A stretch of 29,624 bases of DNA from CAKSXP01 sp964539115 (GTDB lineage: Bacteria; Bacillota; Clostridia; Oscillospirales; Oscillospiraceae), in contig CAZIHY010000017.1 in NCBI GenBank assembly GCA_964539115.1, positions 1 through 29,624 on the forward strand, written 5' to 3'. Shown one piece after another: positions 8,193-15,561 of the stretch (its first letter is position 1; each line of letters begins with the position of its first letter). The position numbers were made by a program, and so were the translations under genes. The notes under the pieces are model-generated. The model was not told where the DNA came from and did no database searches. It saw nothing but the letters and a program-made list of their open reading frames with translations.

Positions 8193-8685
8193 CATTATCT
8201 CCGAGATAGTTTAATATTACGCTATAGGCGTCCCTGAGCATATCAGGCGTCCAGCGTGCGTTTGCAGGGCTGGTCGATGGGAGCAAAACTGCGGAAATGC
8301 CTGTTTTTGGTTCAATGAGCTTTTTATAAAGCCTCTCGGCCGTTTTTCCGTTTACGAAGATGCGGCGTATCCGCGCCGTTTCAAGAATGCGGGAAAGGTC
8401 GTTGGAGTCCGCATTTTTAATGCTTGCGTCGTCCGAACCGGTTATATCACAGCGGCTGATAACATCCCATAGGGCAATATGATTCCGCAGCAGCATAGAG
8501 GTTTTTTTCTCGATAGTTTCCGGTATGTCCTCGCCAAGAACGGCGGCAAGCGTGCGCCAGAAGCGGTTTTGCGGATGACCGTAGAAAAAACCGCGTTCGC
8601 GGGATTTGACGGAGGGAAACGAACCGAGTATAAGAACGCGGCTGTTTTCATCATATACAGGGTCTATTGTGTGTATAACGTTCAT
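8185..8685 (-). CDS. DNA-deoxyinosine/uracil glycosylase, UDG superfamily
   Basis: A 166-residue protein of the uracil-DNA glycosylase superfamily, closest to the hypoxanthine-DNA (deoxyinosine) glycosylase branch. Motif A is LILGSFPSVKSRERGFFYGHPQNRFW (18-43) and motif B is LLPSTSPANARW near the C-terminus, with Asn40 typical of this branch. It would excise deaminated bases from DNA to start base excision repair. The frame extends 40 codons upstream, but the family domain starts at MNVIHTIDPVYDENSRVLILGS and GGAAGTG lies ahead of this ATG. Grouping with the alkyltransferase-like gene makes a small base-damage repair pair. Exact substrate (hypoxanthine, uracil or both) cannot be told from sequence alone. 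Confidence 0.87.
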   Translation of the reverse strand: MNVIHTIDPVYDENSRVLILGSFPSVKSRERGFFYGHPQNRFWRTLAAVLGEDIPETIEKKTSMLLRNHIALWDVISRCDITGSDDASIKNADSNDLSRILETARIRRIFVNGKTAERLYKKLIEPKTGISAVLLPSTSPANARWTPDMLRDAYSVILNYLGDNDD

Positions 8686-8851
8686 TGTTTCACTTCCCGG
8701 AACAAGAATAGCATAACCGGCCGGAACAGTCAATTCCGCCGGTTTCCACTGAGACTGCGCCGTGCCGCAGCACAGTCCGATATTAAGCAGCTTACATGAA
8801 TACAATTAAATCCGGTTCTTTGGGGGAATATGTGGAATTAACGCAAGATAT

Positions 8852-8896
8852 AAAAGCGGGATTTATATCTGTTTCAGATATAAATCCCGCTTTTTG
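8852..8896. terminator. Strong bidirectional hairpin terminator downstream of lgt
   Basis: A near-perfect stem of about 20 bp, built on AAAAGCGGGATTTATATCTG and its complement with a 2-4 base turn. It is flanked by A and T runs so that it works on both strands. It sits right after the lgt stop codon. Confidence 0.92.
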
Positions 8897-8897
8897 T

Positions 8898-9710
8898 TTA
8901 TTGAATATCCTCTTCAGATATATTTTCTTCCTCTTCAGCCGGCTCGGGAGTTCGACGCCGGTTGCGGTAAAACATGAATATGGCCGCAGCCGCTATGAAT
9001 ATAGAAATAAACTGCGAGGTGGAGAGAAAAGCGACGGAGCCGCGATCGTCCGCGCGGAAAAACTCGATAATAAAGCGGCCGATCGAGTAGAGCAGCAGAT
9101 ACATTGCGCCGACGTCGCCGGTGTGCTTTCTGCGTTTGTAGTACCAAATCAGAATGCCCATTATAATGAAATTTCCCGCCGCCGAGAACAGCTGTGTCGG
9201 CAGGAGTGAGATGCCCGCAGGAGCGATGCTGCCCTGTGGGAAAGTTACGCCGAGCGCGGAGCTTGTCTCGCGTCCGTAGCAGCAGCCGGCGAGGAAGCAT
9301 CCGATGCGTCCGAAGCCCTGCGCAACGGAAATAGTTGGGGAGAGCAGGTCGAAGTATTCTAGAAAGACGAGCTTGCGCCTGCGGCAATAGATGATAGCGG
9401 CGGCGACGCCGGAGATGATCCCGCCGTATACGACAAACCCCTCCGAGCCGAGAACCGCGAGCGGGTCTCGGAGAAACCAGTCAAATTCTATGATGACATA
9501 GAGTATCTTTGCGCCTATGAAGCCGAAGAACACGCCGAGCAGTGCGATGTCGACAACCGCATTTTTGTCCATATCGTATTTTTTTGCTCTATAGATGCCC
9601 ATCAGCACGCAACAGAGGAAGCCGACGCCGATCATAAGGCCATAGCCGTGTATGGTAATCGGGCCGATGGAGAAAAGATCATTATACACAGGAGCGGTCT
9701 CCTTTAACAT
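8898..9710 (-). CDS. lgt: Prolipoprotein diacylglyceryl transferase
   Basis: Lgt transfers a diacylglyceryl group from phosphatidylglycerol to the lipobox cysteine of prolipoproteins in the cytoplasmic membrane. The 270-residue protein has about seven membrane spans, the early HGYGLMIG motif (His21), GFVVYGGIISG (91-101), the signature GFGRIGCFLAGCCYGRE (132-148, Arg135 expected essential), and RFIIEFFRADDRG near 212-224. The tail (EPAEEEENISEEDIQ) is acidic and cytoplasmic. Length and motif order are normal. It is monocistronic, closed by a strong hairpin. Confidence 0.96.
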   Translation of the reverse strand: MLKETAPVYNDLFSIGPITIHGYGLMIGVGFLCCVLMGIYRAKKYDMDKNAVVDIALLGVFFGFIGAKILYVIIEFDWFLRDPLAVLGSEGFVVYGGIISGVAAAIIYCRRRKLVFLEYFDLLSPTISVAQGFGRIGCFLAGCCYGRETSSALGVTFPQGSIAPAGISLLPTQLFSAAGNFIIMGILIWYYKRRKHTGDVGAMYLLLYSIGRFIIEFFRADDRGSVAFLSTSQFISIFIAAAAIFMFYRNRRRTPEPAEEEENISEEDIQ

Positions 9711-9892
9711 AAGAATACATGCATTATACCATGTGTGCGGTCAAAATCCAATGGTAATTAAAGAATATGCCCGTCATGTTTCCCGAAATAAGGATATTTG
9801 AAGGTGAAAATGTACCTGCCAGCCGGTTTTGCCAAGCGTGCATGGGTCTATATATACGGCGCGGCGTCTTTGACTGCGGAGACCATGGGACC

Positions 9893-10588
9893 TCAGTTAC
9901 CGTTCTGCCGGGAGAGAAATTCCATAAAATCGTCTGCTGTTTTCTGCTGTTCCTCCGACAGGCGGTTATAAAGCGAGAGAAACTTTTGTGCTTTGGCTAT
10001 GTGTTTGGTTCGAAAAGCATGACCGGGATCAGGCAGATTTTCATATTCGCTTGTATTTACGCCGTGGCCGATCAGATATTCAGCAAATCTGAACTCGTCC
10101 ATGGTTGTCGGAGAGCTCTCATCCTGCGAGGGGCCTTTGCTGTCAAGGTACTTTGCATAGCGGCAGAATTTCTTGAAATCCTCATCCGGGAGAGCCGCCA
10201 GAGCTTTTGACAGCTCATAGGCTTTTTGCACCTTCTCGCGGTGTTCGGCCGGAATGTCGGAAAAATCAGCATCGTATCCGCTTTTAAGCTCCTGGATATG
10301 GCGCGACAGGCCCACGACGCCCTCGGCCAGAGTGGGCGAACGGTTTTCAAACAGGTTTTCCTGTATGCCGATGGCTGCCTCCGCGGCGGGAGTCCAGCCG
10401 AGCAGATAGCTTGGCGAGACATTCAAAAACGCGGCAATGTTTTCAAGCTTGTCGATAGGGATGTTTGTGATCACATTGTTTTCATATTTAAAAATCGTCT
10501 GTTTTGTAACGCCGCAGGCTTTGCCAAGCTCTTCCTGGGTTTTGTGTTCTGCTTCTCTGGCTGCGCGTATCCGTTCTCCCATAGTCAT
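9893..10588 (-). CDS. Phage-type Xre-family repressor
   Basis: A 231-residue regulator. Residues 4-62 are a Cro/C1-type HTH (MGERIRAAREAEHKTQEELGKACGVTKQTIFKYENN...AAFLNVSPSYLLGW), exactly as in prophage repressors of Clostridia. The rest (65-231) is helical and charged, with no visible S24 peptidase motif, so RecA-stimulated self-cleavage is not evident. ATG 10588 follows GGTGAG; ATG 10582 two codons later is an alternative. A TATAAT/TTGTTT promoter for it lies at 10622-10649 (minus strand). It is divergent from a three-gene phage-like unit whose promoter region contains three copies of one palindromic sequence, presumably its operators. Confidence 0.88.
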   Translation of the reverse strand: MTMGERIRAAREAEHKTQEELGKACGVTKQTIFKYENNVITNIPIDKLENIAAFLNVSPSYLLGWTPAAEAAIGIQENLFENRSPTLAEGVVGLSRHIQELKSGYDADFSDIPAEHREKVQKAYELSKALAALPDEDFKKFCRYAKYLDSKGPSQDESSPTTMDEFRFAEYLIGHGVNTSEYENLPDPGHAFRTKHIAKAQKFLSLYNRLSEEQQKTADDFMEFLSRQNGN

Positions 10589-10621
10589 GGCAACTCACCG
10601 TCCTGTTTTCAAAGTATCTTT

Positions 10622-10649
10622 ATTATATCACATTGTTTTAGGGAAACAA
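10622..10649 (-). promoter_or_regulatory. Promoter of the Xre repressor gene
   Basis: Minus strand TTGTTT (10649-10644), 16-bp spacer, TATAAT (10627-10622). The first operator-like site (10658-10672) lies just upstream of its -35 box, so repressor bound there could influence this promoter too. Confidence 0.6.
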
Positions 10650-10657
10650 GAAAAAAA

Positions 10658-10778
10658 TAACTTGACAGGTGACGAAATGCGCTGTATTATTAAAAATAAC
10701 TTTATAAGTTACCAGTGTACAGGATCAAATAACGAATATCCATAGTTTTTTATCTCAAACGGGTAACTTAAAAAGTGA
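10658..10778 (+). promoter_or_regulatory. Promoter with three operator-like palindromes ahead of the phage-like genes
   Basis: Consensus promoter TTGACA (10662-10667), 17-bp spacer, TATTAT (10685-10690). Three sites share the pattern TAACTT-N3-AAGTTA: 10658-10672 (right arm AGGTGA, overlapping -35), 10697-10711 (perfect arms, at the likely start of transcription) and 10764-10778 (right arm AAGTGA, in the leader). Repeated operators around a promoter next to an Xre repressor match lysogeny control regions. The RBS GGGGAGG follows at about 10792. Confidence 0.75.
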
Positions 10779-10805
10779 CTAATCGCAATCTGGGGAGGAT
10801 AACAA

Positions 10806-11084
10806 ATGATAATCAAAATCGAAGCATGTGAAAACGGTGCTCACTTAAACCAGAGCGTAACGCCGCAGGCGGTACCCGCGGGTTGGGCTGTCGTTCCGGA
10901 TGGTATGGAAATACCTGAGACTTTCCCGTTTGTGGGCGTGACCTCGGAAAACGGCGTCGTTACGGGCCTGACGGCGGGAACTGTGCCTGAGGCGGAACTG
11001 CCGCCGGACACAGCGGTGACGGAGCTTGAGAGGCTCCGGGCCGACGTGGACTATATAGCAGTAATGACGGGGGTGGAGCTGTGA
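10806..11084 (+). CDS. Small phage tail-end protein (hypothetical)
   Basis: A 92-residue protein starting MIIKIEACENGAHLNQ, with V..GWAVVPDGMEIPETFPFVGVTSENGVVTGLTAG in the middle and a C-terminal ELERLRADVDYIAVMTGVEL. Such short proteins occur between tail fibre genes and the holin in prophages of Clostridia, where they accompany XkdX. I recognise the type but not a defined function. The next gene starts on its stop codon (GTGA overlap), so the three genes are translated as a unit. No tail structural genes precede it; only the repressor-controlled promoter does. Confidence 0.7.
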   Translation: MIIKIEACENGAHLNQSVTPQAVPAGWAVVPDGMEIPETFPFVGVTSENGVVTGLTAGTVPEAELPPDTAVTELERLRADVDYIAVMTGVEL

Positions 11085-11203
11085 CGGTAAAGGAAATGGC
11101 GCGGTATTATTATGCCAAGGGATTATGGAGCGCGGCGCGCATAAATGCGCTTGTCGCCGCGGGAAAACTTACATTGGAGGAGGCGGATGAAATAAAAGCA
11201 TGA
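11081..11203 (+). CDS. XkdX-like small phage protein
   Basis: A 40-residue frame beginning with GTG that overlaps the previous stop by 4 bases and the next start by 4 bases. The product has the XkdX look: a short N-terminal part with YYYAKGLW followed by a helix ending LVAAGKLTLEEADEI. XkdX proteins are found beside tail and holin genes in PBSX-like prophages; their role is not firmly known. Its small size and the tight overlaps on both sides support real translation. Confidence 0.75.
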   Translation: MTVKEMARYYYAKGLWSAARINALVAAGKLTLEEADEIKA

Positions 11204-11400
11204 GTGATTTTAGAGTGTGGATAAAATGCGCGGGGATCAGGGCGCTGAAAACGGTTGCGCAGACTGCGGCTGCAACGATAGGCACAAGCGCGGTGCTGTC
11301 TCAGGTGGACTGGGCAATAGTTGTTTCCGCTTCCGTATTGGCGGGCTTGCTGAGCCTGCTGACCAGTGTCGCGGGACTTCCCGAATGCGCGGAGGATTGA
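11200..11400 (+). CDS. Phage holin
   Basis: A 66-residue protein with two hydrophobic helices (about residues 16-33 and 38-60) separated by a short turn, a charged N-terminus (MSDFRVWIKCAGIRALK) and the segment VSASVLAGLLSLLTSVAGLPE that is typical of r1t-type phage holins in Firmicutes. Holins form membrane lesions that release or activate lysin. Start overlaps the XkdX-like stop (ATGA). A terminator follows directly, and no endolysin gene is present in the window, so on its own this unit cannot run a complete lysis programme. Confidence 0.8.
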   Translation: MSDFRVWIKCAGIRALKTVAQTAAATIGTSAVLSQVDWAIVVSASVLAGLLSLLTSVAGLPECAED

Positions 11401-11425
11401 CGGCGGGCAGCTTACATAGTATGAC

Positions 11426-11465
11426 AAAAGCATCGGCAGCACGTTTGGCTGCCGATGCTTTTTTG
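11426..11465 (+). terminator. Terminator of phage-like three-gene unit
   Basis: Stem AAAGCATCGGCAGC / GCTGCCGATGCTTT (14 bp), 7-base loop and a T run, 26 bases after the holin stop. Confidence 0.9.
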
Positions 11466-11552
11466 TTGTCCCTTTTCAAGATAAGTGTGGTTTGTTAAAT
11501 GCGTGAATAATATACAGAATACTTAATTGTTGTTGGCTAAATCAATGAATAA

Positions 11553-11693
11553 TCAGTAGGAATTGACTATCAATACAAAAGGATTGTTTCCGACAAAAGT
11601 GTGATTCAAGTGTCAGCCCTTACAAATAGTGGGGCTGACACTCATATCAACGTTTATGCATTGAAAAAAGCAGGAAAATATTATACGATATAA
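11553..11693 (+). pseudogene. Coding-like fragment without a start codon
   Basis: Forty-six open codons end in TAA at 11691-11693 but have no ATG, GTG or TTG with a ribosome binding site in the right place, and a stop lies immediately upstream. The encoded stretch looks protein-like (for example VSALTNSGADTHINVYAL, then KKAGKYYTI). It is probably the C-terminal remainder of a deleted gene. A perfect inverted repeat (AGTGTCAGCCC / GGGCTGACACT, 11609-11642) falls inside it and may be coincidental. Family unknown. Confidence 0.35.
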
Positions 11694-11725
11694 AAAATAA
11701 TAAATCCGTATTTGGAGTATTTGAC

Positions 11726-12024
11726 ATGAAGAAAAACGCATTATTGGGAGTATTGCTTTGCGCGGTTTTGTCGCTATTTGGCTGTTCAGCAAAGACTGTT
11801 ACTTGGAACGGCGACGTGGAGTATTATGCTCACGTTAGCATGGTTGTTGACGAAACAGATCTGTATGCATATGTAGGAGTGGTGGACTATGTATTTGTTG
11901 GGACTGTTGAGGAAATCGTCCATATGATGATGAATTGCTTCAAGAGTATTTAGATTATTGCAATAACGAGATTCCTTTTGACAGGACTCGGTTTGTATCA
12001 AATTTTGATAAGAGTCAAGAGTAA
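11726..12024 (+). pseudogene. Internally deleted lipoprotein gene
   Basis: The first frame (11726-11953) begins with a lipoprotein signal peptide: MKKNALLGVLLCAVLSLFGC, lipobox LFGC with Cys20, followed by VDYVFVGTVEEIV. It then runs into an unrelated short tail and a stop. A different frame from about 11926 encodes DDELLQEYLDYCNNEI, then PFDRTRFVSNFDKSQE and a TAA at 12022-12024, which looks like a true C-terminus. The two halves are out of register and the middle of the protein seems missing, so I read this as a gene collapsed by deletion. The N-terminal 75-residue product could still be exported. A terminator follows. Function unknown. Confidence 0.6.
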
Positions 12025-12041
12025 ACAGCTTCTGTTTTGTA

Positions 12042-12075
12042 GGGCAGTTATCATCCACTGATAACTGCCCGTTTT
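12042..12075 (+). terminator. Terminator after the broken lipoprotein gene
   Basis: Perfect 12-bp stem GGGCAGTTATCA / TGATAACTGCCC with a 5-base loop and a following GTTTTG. Confidence 0.75.
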
Positions 12076-12287
12076 GTTGAATACATATGAATATACACCA
12101 TTTTGAATGACAAAGCAGTAGCAACACTTAACTTAAAAGGGAGTTTTTGTTCACATAGAGGTAAGTGAAGCAGAAATAAACTGGATAACTTTAGAGGGAG
12201 ACTGCCCGCTTAGGAGGCAGAAACAGCGCCTTGGAGCCGCAAAAACGGCTGAGGCCCGGCGCAGCAGGGCCAGTTTGGGGAGATAAC

Positions 12288-13667
12288 TCACCGCACGAAC
12301 AGCCTGATAAGCTTTCCGTTGACGCTTTTATAGGGCTGATAACGCATGGGCAGATCTATCCATGTCTTTTTGTCTACGATGCTCTTGGTGTGCGAGAAAG
12401 CGTCAAAGCCGGCCTTTCCATGATATGCGCCCATGCCGCTCTCTCCCGTGCCGCCGAAGCCCATGGCACTGGTAGCCAGATGGATGACCACATCGTTGAC
12501 ACAGCCGCCGCCGAAGGCGCACCGGGCCGTGACCTCGCGGACCCGCGACCGGTCCTCTGAAAACAGGTACAGCGCCAGAGGTTTAGGTTTGTCCGCAAGA
12601 AGAGCGTAGATCTCCTCCATGCTGTCGAAGGTCAGAATGGGCAGCACCGGGCCGAAGATCTCCTCGCCCATCACCGCGTCCGCCCAGGTCACATTGTCCA
12701 TCAATGTAGGCGCGATCTGTAGGGTCTCCGGTCTTATTTCGCCGCCGTGGACGACCTTTTGCTCATCGATCAGGCCGCGGATACGGTCAAAATGCTTCTC
12801 GTTGATTATCTTACCGTAGTTGGGGTTTTCCAGAGGCTCCGGGCCAAACTGCGCAGTGATCTGCTTTTTCAGCTCTGCCACCAGTTGGGCCTTCACGGAG
12901 CTGTGGCAGAGAATATAATCCGGGGCCACGCAGGTTTGGCCGCAGTTCAGATACTTTCCGAATACGATGCGTCTGGCCGCCAGAGGCAACTTTGCCGTTT
13001 CGTCTACAATGCAGGGGCTTTTCCCGCCCAGTTCCAGCGCCACGGGCGTCAGATGCTCCGCGGCATGGCGAAGTACCTCCTTGCCCACGGCCTGACTGCC
13101 GGTGAAGAAGATATATTCGAACTTTTGCTCTAACAGGCAGGCGTTGTCCTCCCGTCCGCCGGTGACTACTGAAACGTATTCCGGCAGGAAGCAGTCCGCA
13201 ATCAGTTCCGCGATCACCGCGCTGGAGGCGGGGGAGTAGGCGCTGGGCTTGACCACCGCGGTGTTGCCCGCCGCGATGGCATCGATCAGAGGATCCATTG
13301 TCAGCAGGAACGGATAGTTCCAGGGGCTCATAATAAGCACGTTCCCACGGGGTGAGGGCTTTTGATAGCTGCGGGACACATACTGAGCCAGCGGGGTCCT
13401 GACCCGATGCTCCCTTGCAAACCGCCGGGTGTGGGAGAGCATATAGCTCAGCTCGCTTAGCGTCAGTCCCACCTCGCACATATAGCCTTCAAAGGCGCTT
13501 TTTCCCAGGTCGGCGTGAAGCGCGGCGTTGATCTCGTCCTCCCGGGCCCGGATGGCCGCCTGCAGATTCTTCAAAGCGGCGATACGCTTTTCAACAGGCA
13601 GCGTGGCCCCTGTTTGAAAATACTCTTGCTGGCGGGTCAAAATCCCGCGGATCTCCGTCTCAGTCAT
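12288..13667 (-). CDS. Aldehyde dehydrogenase, class 3 type
   Basis: A 459-residue NAD(P)-dependent aldehyde dehydrogenase of the ALDH3-like, single-domain fatty/aromatic aldehyde type. It carries SPWNYP (114-119, Asn117), the nucleotide loop FFTGSQAVGK (187-196), general-base Glu212 in LELGGKSP, and the nucleophile Cys246 in NCGQTCVAPDY. The C-terminus (MGFGGTGESGMGAYHGKAGFDAFSHTKS) is also diagnostic. It overlaps the alcohol dehydrogenase gene by 8 bp in a MarR-led operon, so the pair could oxidise an alcohol to an acid through the aldehyde, or detoxify aldehydes. The substrate is not deducible. Its synonymous codons appear richer in C and G than those of the housekeeping genes. Confidence 0.94.
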   Translation of the reverse strand: MTETEIRGILTRQQEYFQTGATLPVEKRIAALKNLQAAIRAREDEINAALHADLGKSAFEGYMCEVGLTLSELSYMLSHTRRFAREHRVRTPLAQYVSRSYQKPSPRGNVLIMSPWNYPFLLTMDPLIDAIAAGNTAVVKPSAYSPASSAVIAELIADCFLPEYVSVVTGGREDNACLLEQKFEYIFFTGSQAVGKEVLRHAAEHLTPVALELGGKSPCIVDETAKLPLAARRIVFGKYLNCGQTCVAPDYILCHSSVKAQLVAELKKQITAQFGPEPLENPNYGKIINEKHFDRIRGLIDEQKVVHGGEIRPETLQIAPTLMDNVTWADAVMGEEIFGPVLPILTFDSMEEIYALLADKPKPLALYLFSEDRSRVREVTARCAFGGGCVNDVVIHLATSAMGFGGTGESGMGAYHGKAGFDAFSHTKSIVDKKTWIDLPMRYQPYKSVNGKLIRLFVR

Positions 13668-14877
13668 GGTCTGCTCCCTTCTCCATCACTTGGTAATAGA
13701 ATGTCTCAAGCTCCTTGGCGTCCCACAGCACAGGCACGGGATACAAGGGATTTGCCTCCTTATCGGCACGCTTTGCCAGGGAGGGGATGTCTTGCTCTTG
13801 TATACCGGGCAGCGTTGTGGGAATACCCATCCTGCGGTTCATTTCACGGATCTCGGCGATGAATTTCCCGGCAGCCTGGCTGTCGCTGTCCTCCTGCGCC
13901 GCCACTCCGGCCTCCACCGCCAGGATGTGTAATTTTTTATGTACGGCGGAACCGTATGCCTCCAGTACCACAGGCAGCAGCACTGCGTTGGCAAGGCCAT
14001 GGGGGATATTGTATGCGCCGCCCAAAGAGTGGGCTACCGCATGGATATAGCCAACATAGGATTGAGAAAAGGCGTTTCCGGCCAGATATGCGGCCTGAAG
14101 CATGTTCCGACGGGCCTCTTTGTTCCAGCCGTTGACATAGGCCTGCTCCAGATTCGCGAAGATCAGCTTGACCGCCTCGATGGCGTAAGCTCTGGTCTTT
14201 TTGGTCGTTGAACCGCCAATATACGCCTCCACCGCATGGGTAAGGGCGTCCATGCCCGTCGTCGCCGTCATATGCTTCGGGAGAGTGTAGGTGGCCTTGG
14301 GGTCCAGTACTGCCACCCGGGGGATCAGGGGAAAATCGTTGATAGGATACTTAAACCGGCTTTCTTCGTCTGTGATCACCGCCGCCAGGGTCACCTCGCT
14401 GCCGGTGCCGGCTGTCGTGGGCACCGCCGCCAGAAGCGGGAGCTTCCGGCGTATCTTCAGGATCCCTTTCATCTGGGCCAGCGTTTTATTTGGCCGCGCC
14501 AGCCGGGCCCCTACGCCCTTCGCGCAGTCCATGGAGGAGCCGCCGCCGTAGGCCAGCAGCCCCTGGCACCCTTCCGCCAGATACAGCCGTCTTGCCTCCT
14601 CCACATTGTTCACCGTGGGGTTGGCGGCGGTCTTGTCGTACACAGCGCACTCAACGCCTCCCGCCGGCAAAAGCTGTTCCAACTCCGCCGTCAGCCCAGC
14701 CCCGCGCAGCTGGCTGTCGGTGACCAAAAGTACCTTATTTATGCCGTGCTTCAAAAACATCTCCGGCAGCTGTTCCATATGCTGCAGCCGCTCCGGCTCA
14801 CGGTAGGGCAGCAGCGGGATCGCTAGCCAAAACACCTTTTGGAACACCCGGCAATACAACCTTTTTGCGATATTCAT
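13660..14877 (-). CDS. Iron-containing alcohol dehydrogenase
   Basis: A 405-residue group III, metal-dependent alcohol dehydrogenase. The dinucleotide-binding segment GGGSSMDCAKG is at 111-121. The expected Fe2+ ligands are Asp210, His214, His279 and His293, with His283 at the catalytic histidine position; their spacing matches FucO-type enzymes. An N-terminal extension of about 30 residues is hydrophobic (RVFQKVFWLAIPLLPY). The start has GGAGAG nine bases upstream and lies right after the MarR stop. The enzyme would interconvert an alcohol and the aldehyde used by its neighbour. Confidence 0.94.
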   Translation of the reverse strand: MNIAKRLYCRVFQKVFWLAIPLLPYREPERLQHMEQLPEMFLKHGINKVLLVTDSQLRGAGLTAELEQLLPAGGVECAVYDKTAANPTVNNVEEARRLYLAEGCQGLLAYGGGSSMDCAKGVGARLARPNKTLAQMKGILKIRRKLPLLAAVPTTAGTGSEVTLAAVITDEESRFKYPINDFPLIPRVAVLDPKATYTLPKHMTATTGMDALTHAVEAYIGGSTTKKTRAYAIEAVKLIFANLEQAYVNGWNKEARRNMLQAAYLAGNAFSQSYVGYIHAVAHSLGGAYNIPHGLANAVLLPVVLEAYGSAVHKKLHILAVEAGVAAQEDSDSQAAGKFIAEIREMNRRMGIPTTLPGIQEQDIPSLAKRADKEANPLYPVPVLWDAKELETFYYQVMEKGADHD

Positions 14878-14879
14878 GC

Positions 14880-15335
14880 CTATATCTCTCCAGTTTTTTC
14901 AATACATAACTTTTTTAAATTTGCCGCCACCAGGTTCAGTGCGGTATAAAACTCCTCCCGGCGCTCTGGGGTCAAACCGTCCCCGCCCCGTAGCACCGCC
15001 TGCTCCACCCGTTCATTCACCTGACGGGCGGTTTCCCGACCCTTGTCTGTCAAGGTCAGCCGCGCCCGGTACCGCTTGCCCTCAGGCTGAGCGCAGGCTA
15101 CAAGGCCGCGATCCTCAAGGTCGGCCACAGTGCGGGACACCGCCGCCTTGTCCTCCCCGCACAGGGAGCAAAGCTCCGCGGCGGTCACACCCTCCGGGCG
15201 CCCGCCCATGGCAACAAGGCACCGGACGTGTTGTCCCTTCAGGCCAAGCTCCGTCATCTCGGCGCGCTTTATCTTCTGCACGCACCGGTGTATCTGGGCA
15301 ATGGCGCCGGTAAACTGTTCAAATCGTTGGATCAT
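14880..15335 (-). CDS. MarR-family transcriptional regulator
   Basis: A 151-residue winged-helix dimeric regulator. The HTH and wing are at about 30-105 (LKGQHVRCLVAMGGRPEGVTAAELCSLCGEDKAAVSRTVADLEDRGLV, then RYRARLTLTDKGRE). MarR proteins commonly repress a neighbouring detoxification or catabolic gene and release DNA on binding a small ligand. The start has GGAGG seven bases upstream. It is the first gene of the operon with the alcohol and aldehyde dehydrogenases, and two identical palindromes surround its promoter, so autorepression is likely. Confidence 0.92.
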   Translation of the reverse strand: MIQRFEQFTGAIAQIHRCVQKIKRAEMTELGLKGQHVRCLVAMGGRPEGVTAAELCSLCGEDKAAVSRTVADLEDRGLVACAQPEGKRYRARLTLTDKGRETARQVNERVEQAVLRGGDGLTPERREEFYTALNLVAANLKKLCIEKTGEI

Positions 15336-15350
15336 GCCGCAACCTCCAAT

Positions 15351-15401
15351 GTTGACAAATCAACTTTTAAGAGTATATTATGCCATTGTTGATTTGTCAA
15401 C
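15351..15401 (-). promoter_or_regulatory. MarR-operon promoter flanked by two palindromic operators
   Basis: On the minus strand TTGACA (15400-15395), 17-bp spacer and TATACT (15377-15372) form a near-consensus promoter. GTTGACAAATCAAC (15351-15364) and GTTGATTTGTCAAC (15388-15401) are the same 14-mer in opposite orientation, one over the -35 box and one near the transcription start. They are strong candidates for the MarR operators. Confidence 0.8.
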
Positions 15402-15511
15402 ATTTGATAGAGGGGACGGCGAGGTATATTTATCGTTTGTCTTTTTTGTTTTTATGTGAAAGGGTAAAAACTGCCGGAAAACAAATGGATTTCAAGAACG
15501 TTTGAATTTAA

Positions 15512-15540
15512 TTGACGTGCGGAGCCGAGATGTGTATGAT
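15512..15540 (+). promoter_or_regulatory. Promoter of the PucR gene
   Basis: TTGACG (15512-15517), 17-bp spacer, TATGAT (15535-15540), ending 21 bp before the start codon, so the leader is very short. Confidence 0.6.
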
Positions 15541-15561
15541 AAAGTCGAGGAGGGGAGTAAT

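Noticed and set aside
12121..12287. Start-less open stretch encoding VSEAEINWITLEGDCPLRRQ
   Set aside because: No start codon, low-complexity C-terminal part and GC-rich inverted repeats; it may be a remnant or the 3' region of the aldehyde dehydrogenase transcript, not supported as a gene.
12811..13479. 222-codon frame within the aldehyde dehydrogenase gene, same strand
   Set aside because: Alternate-frame shadow of an enzyme with all catalytic residues intact.
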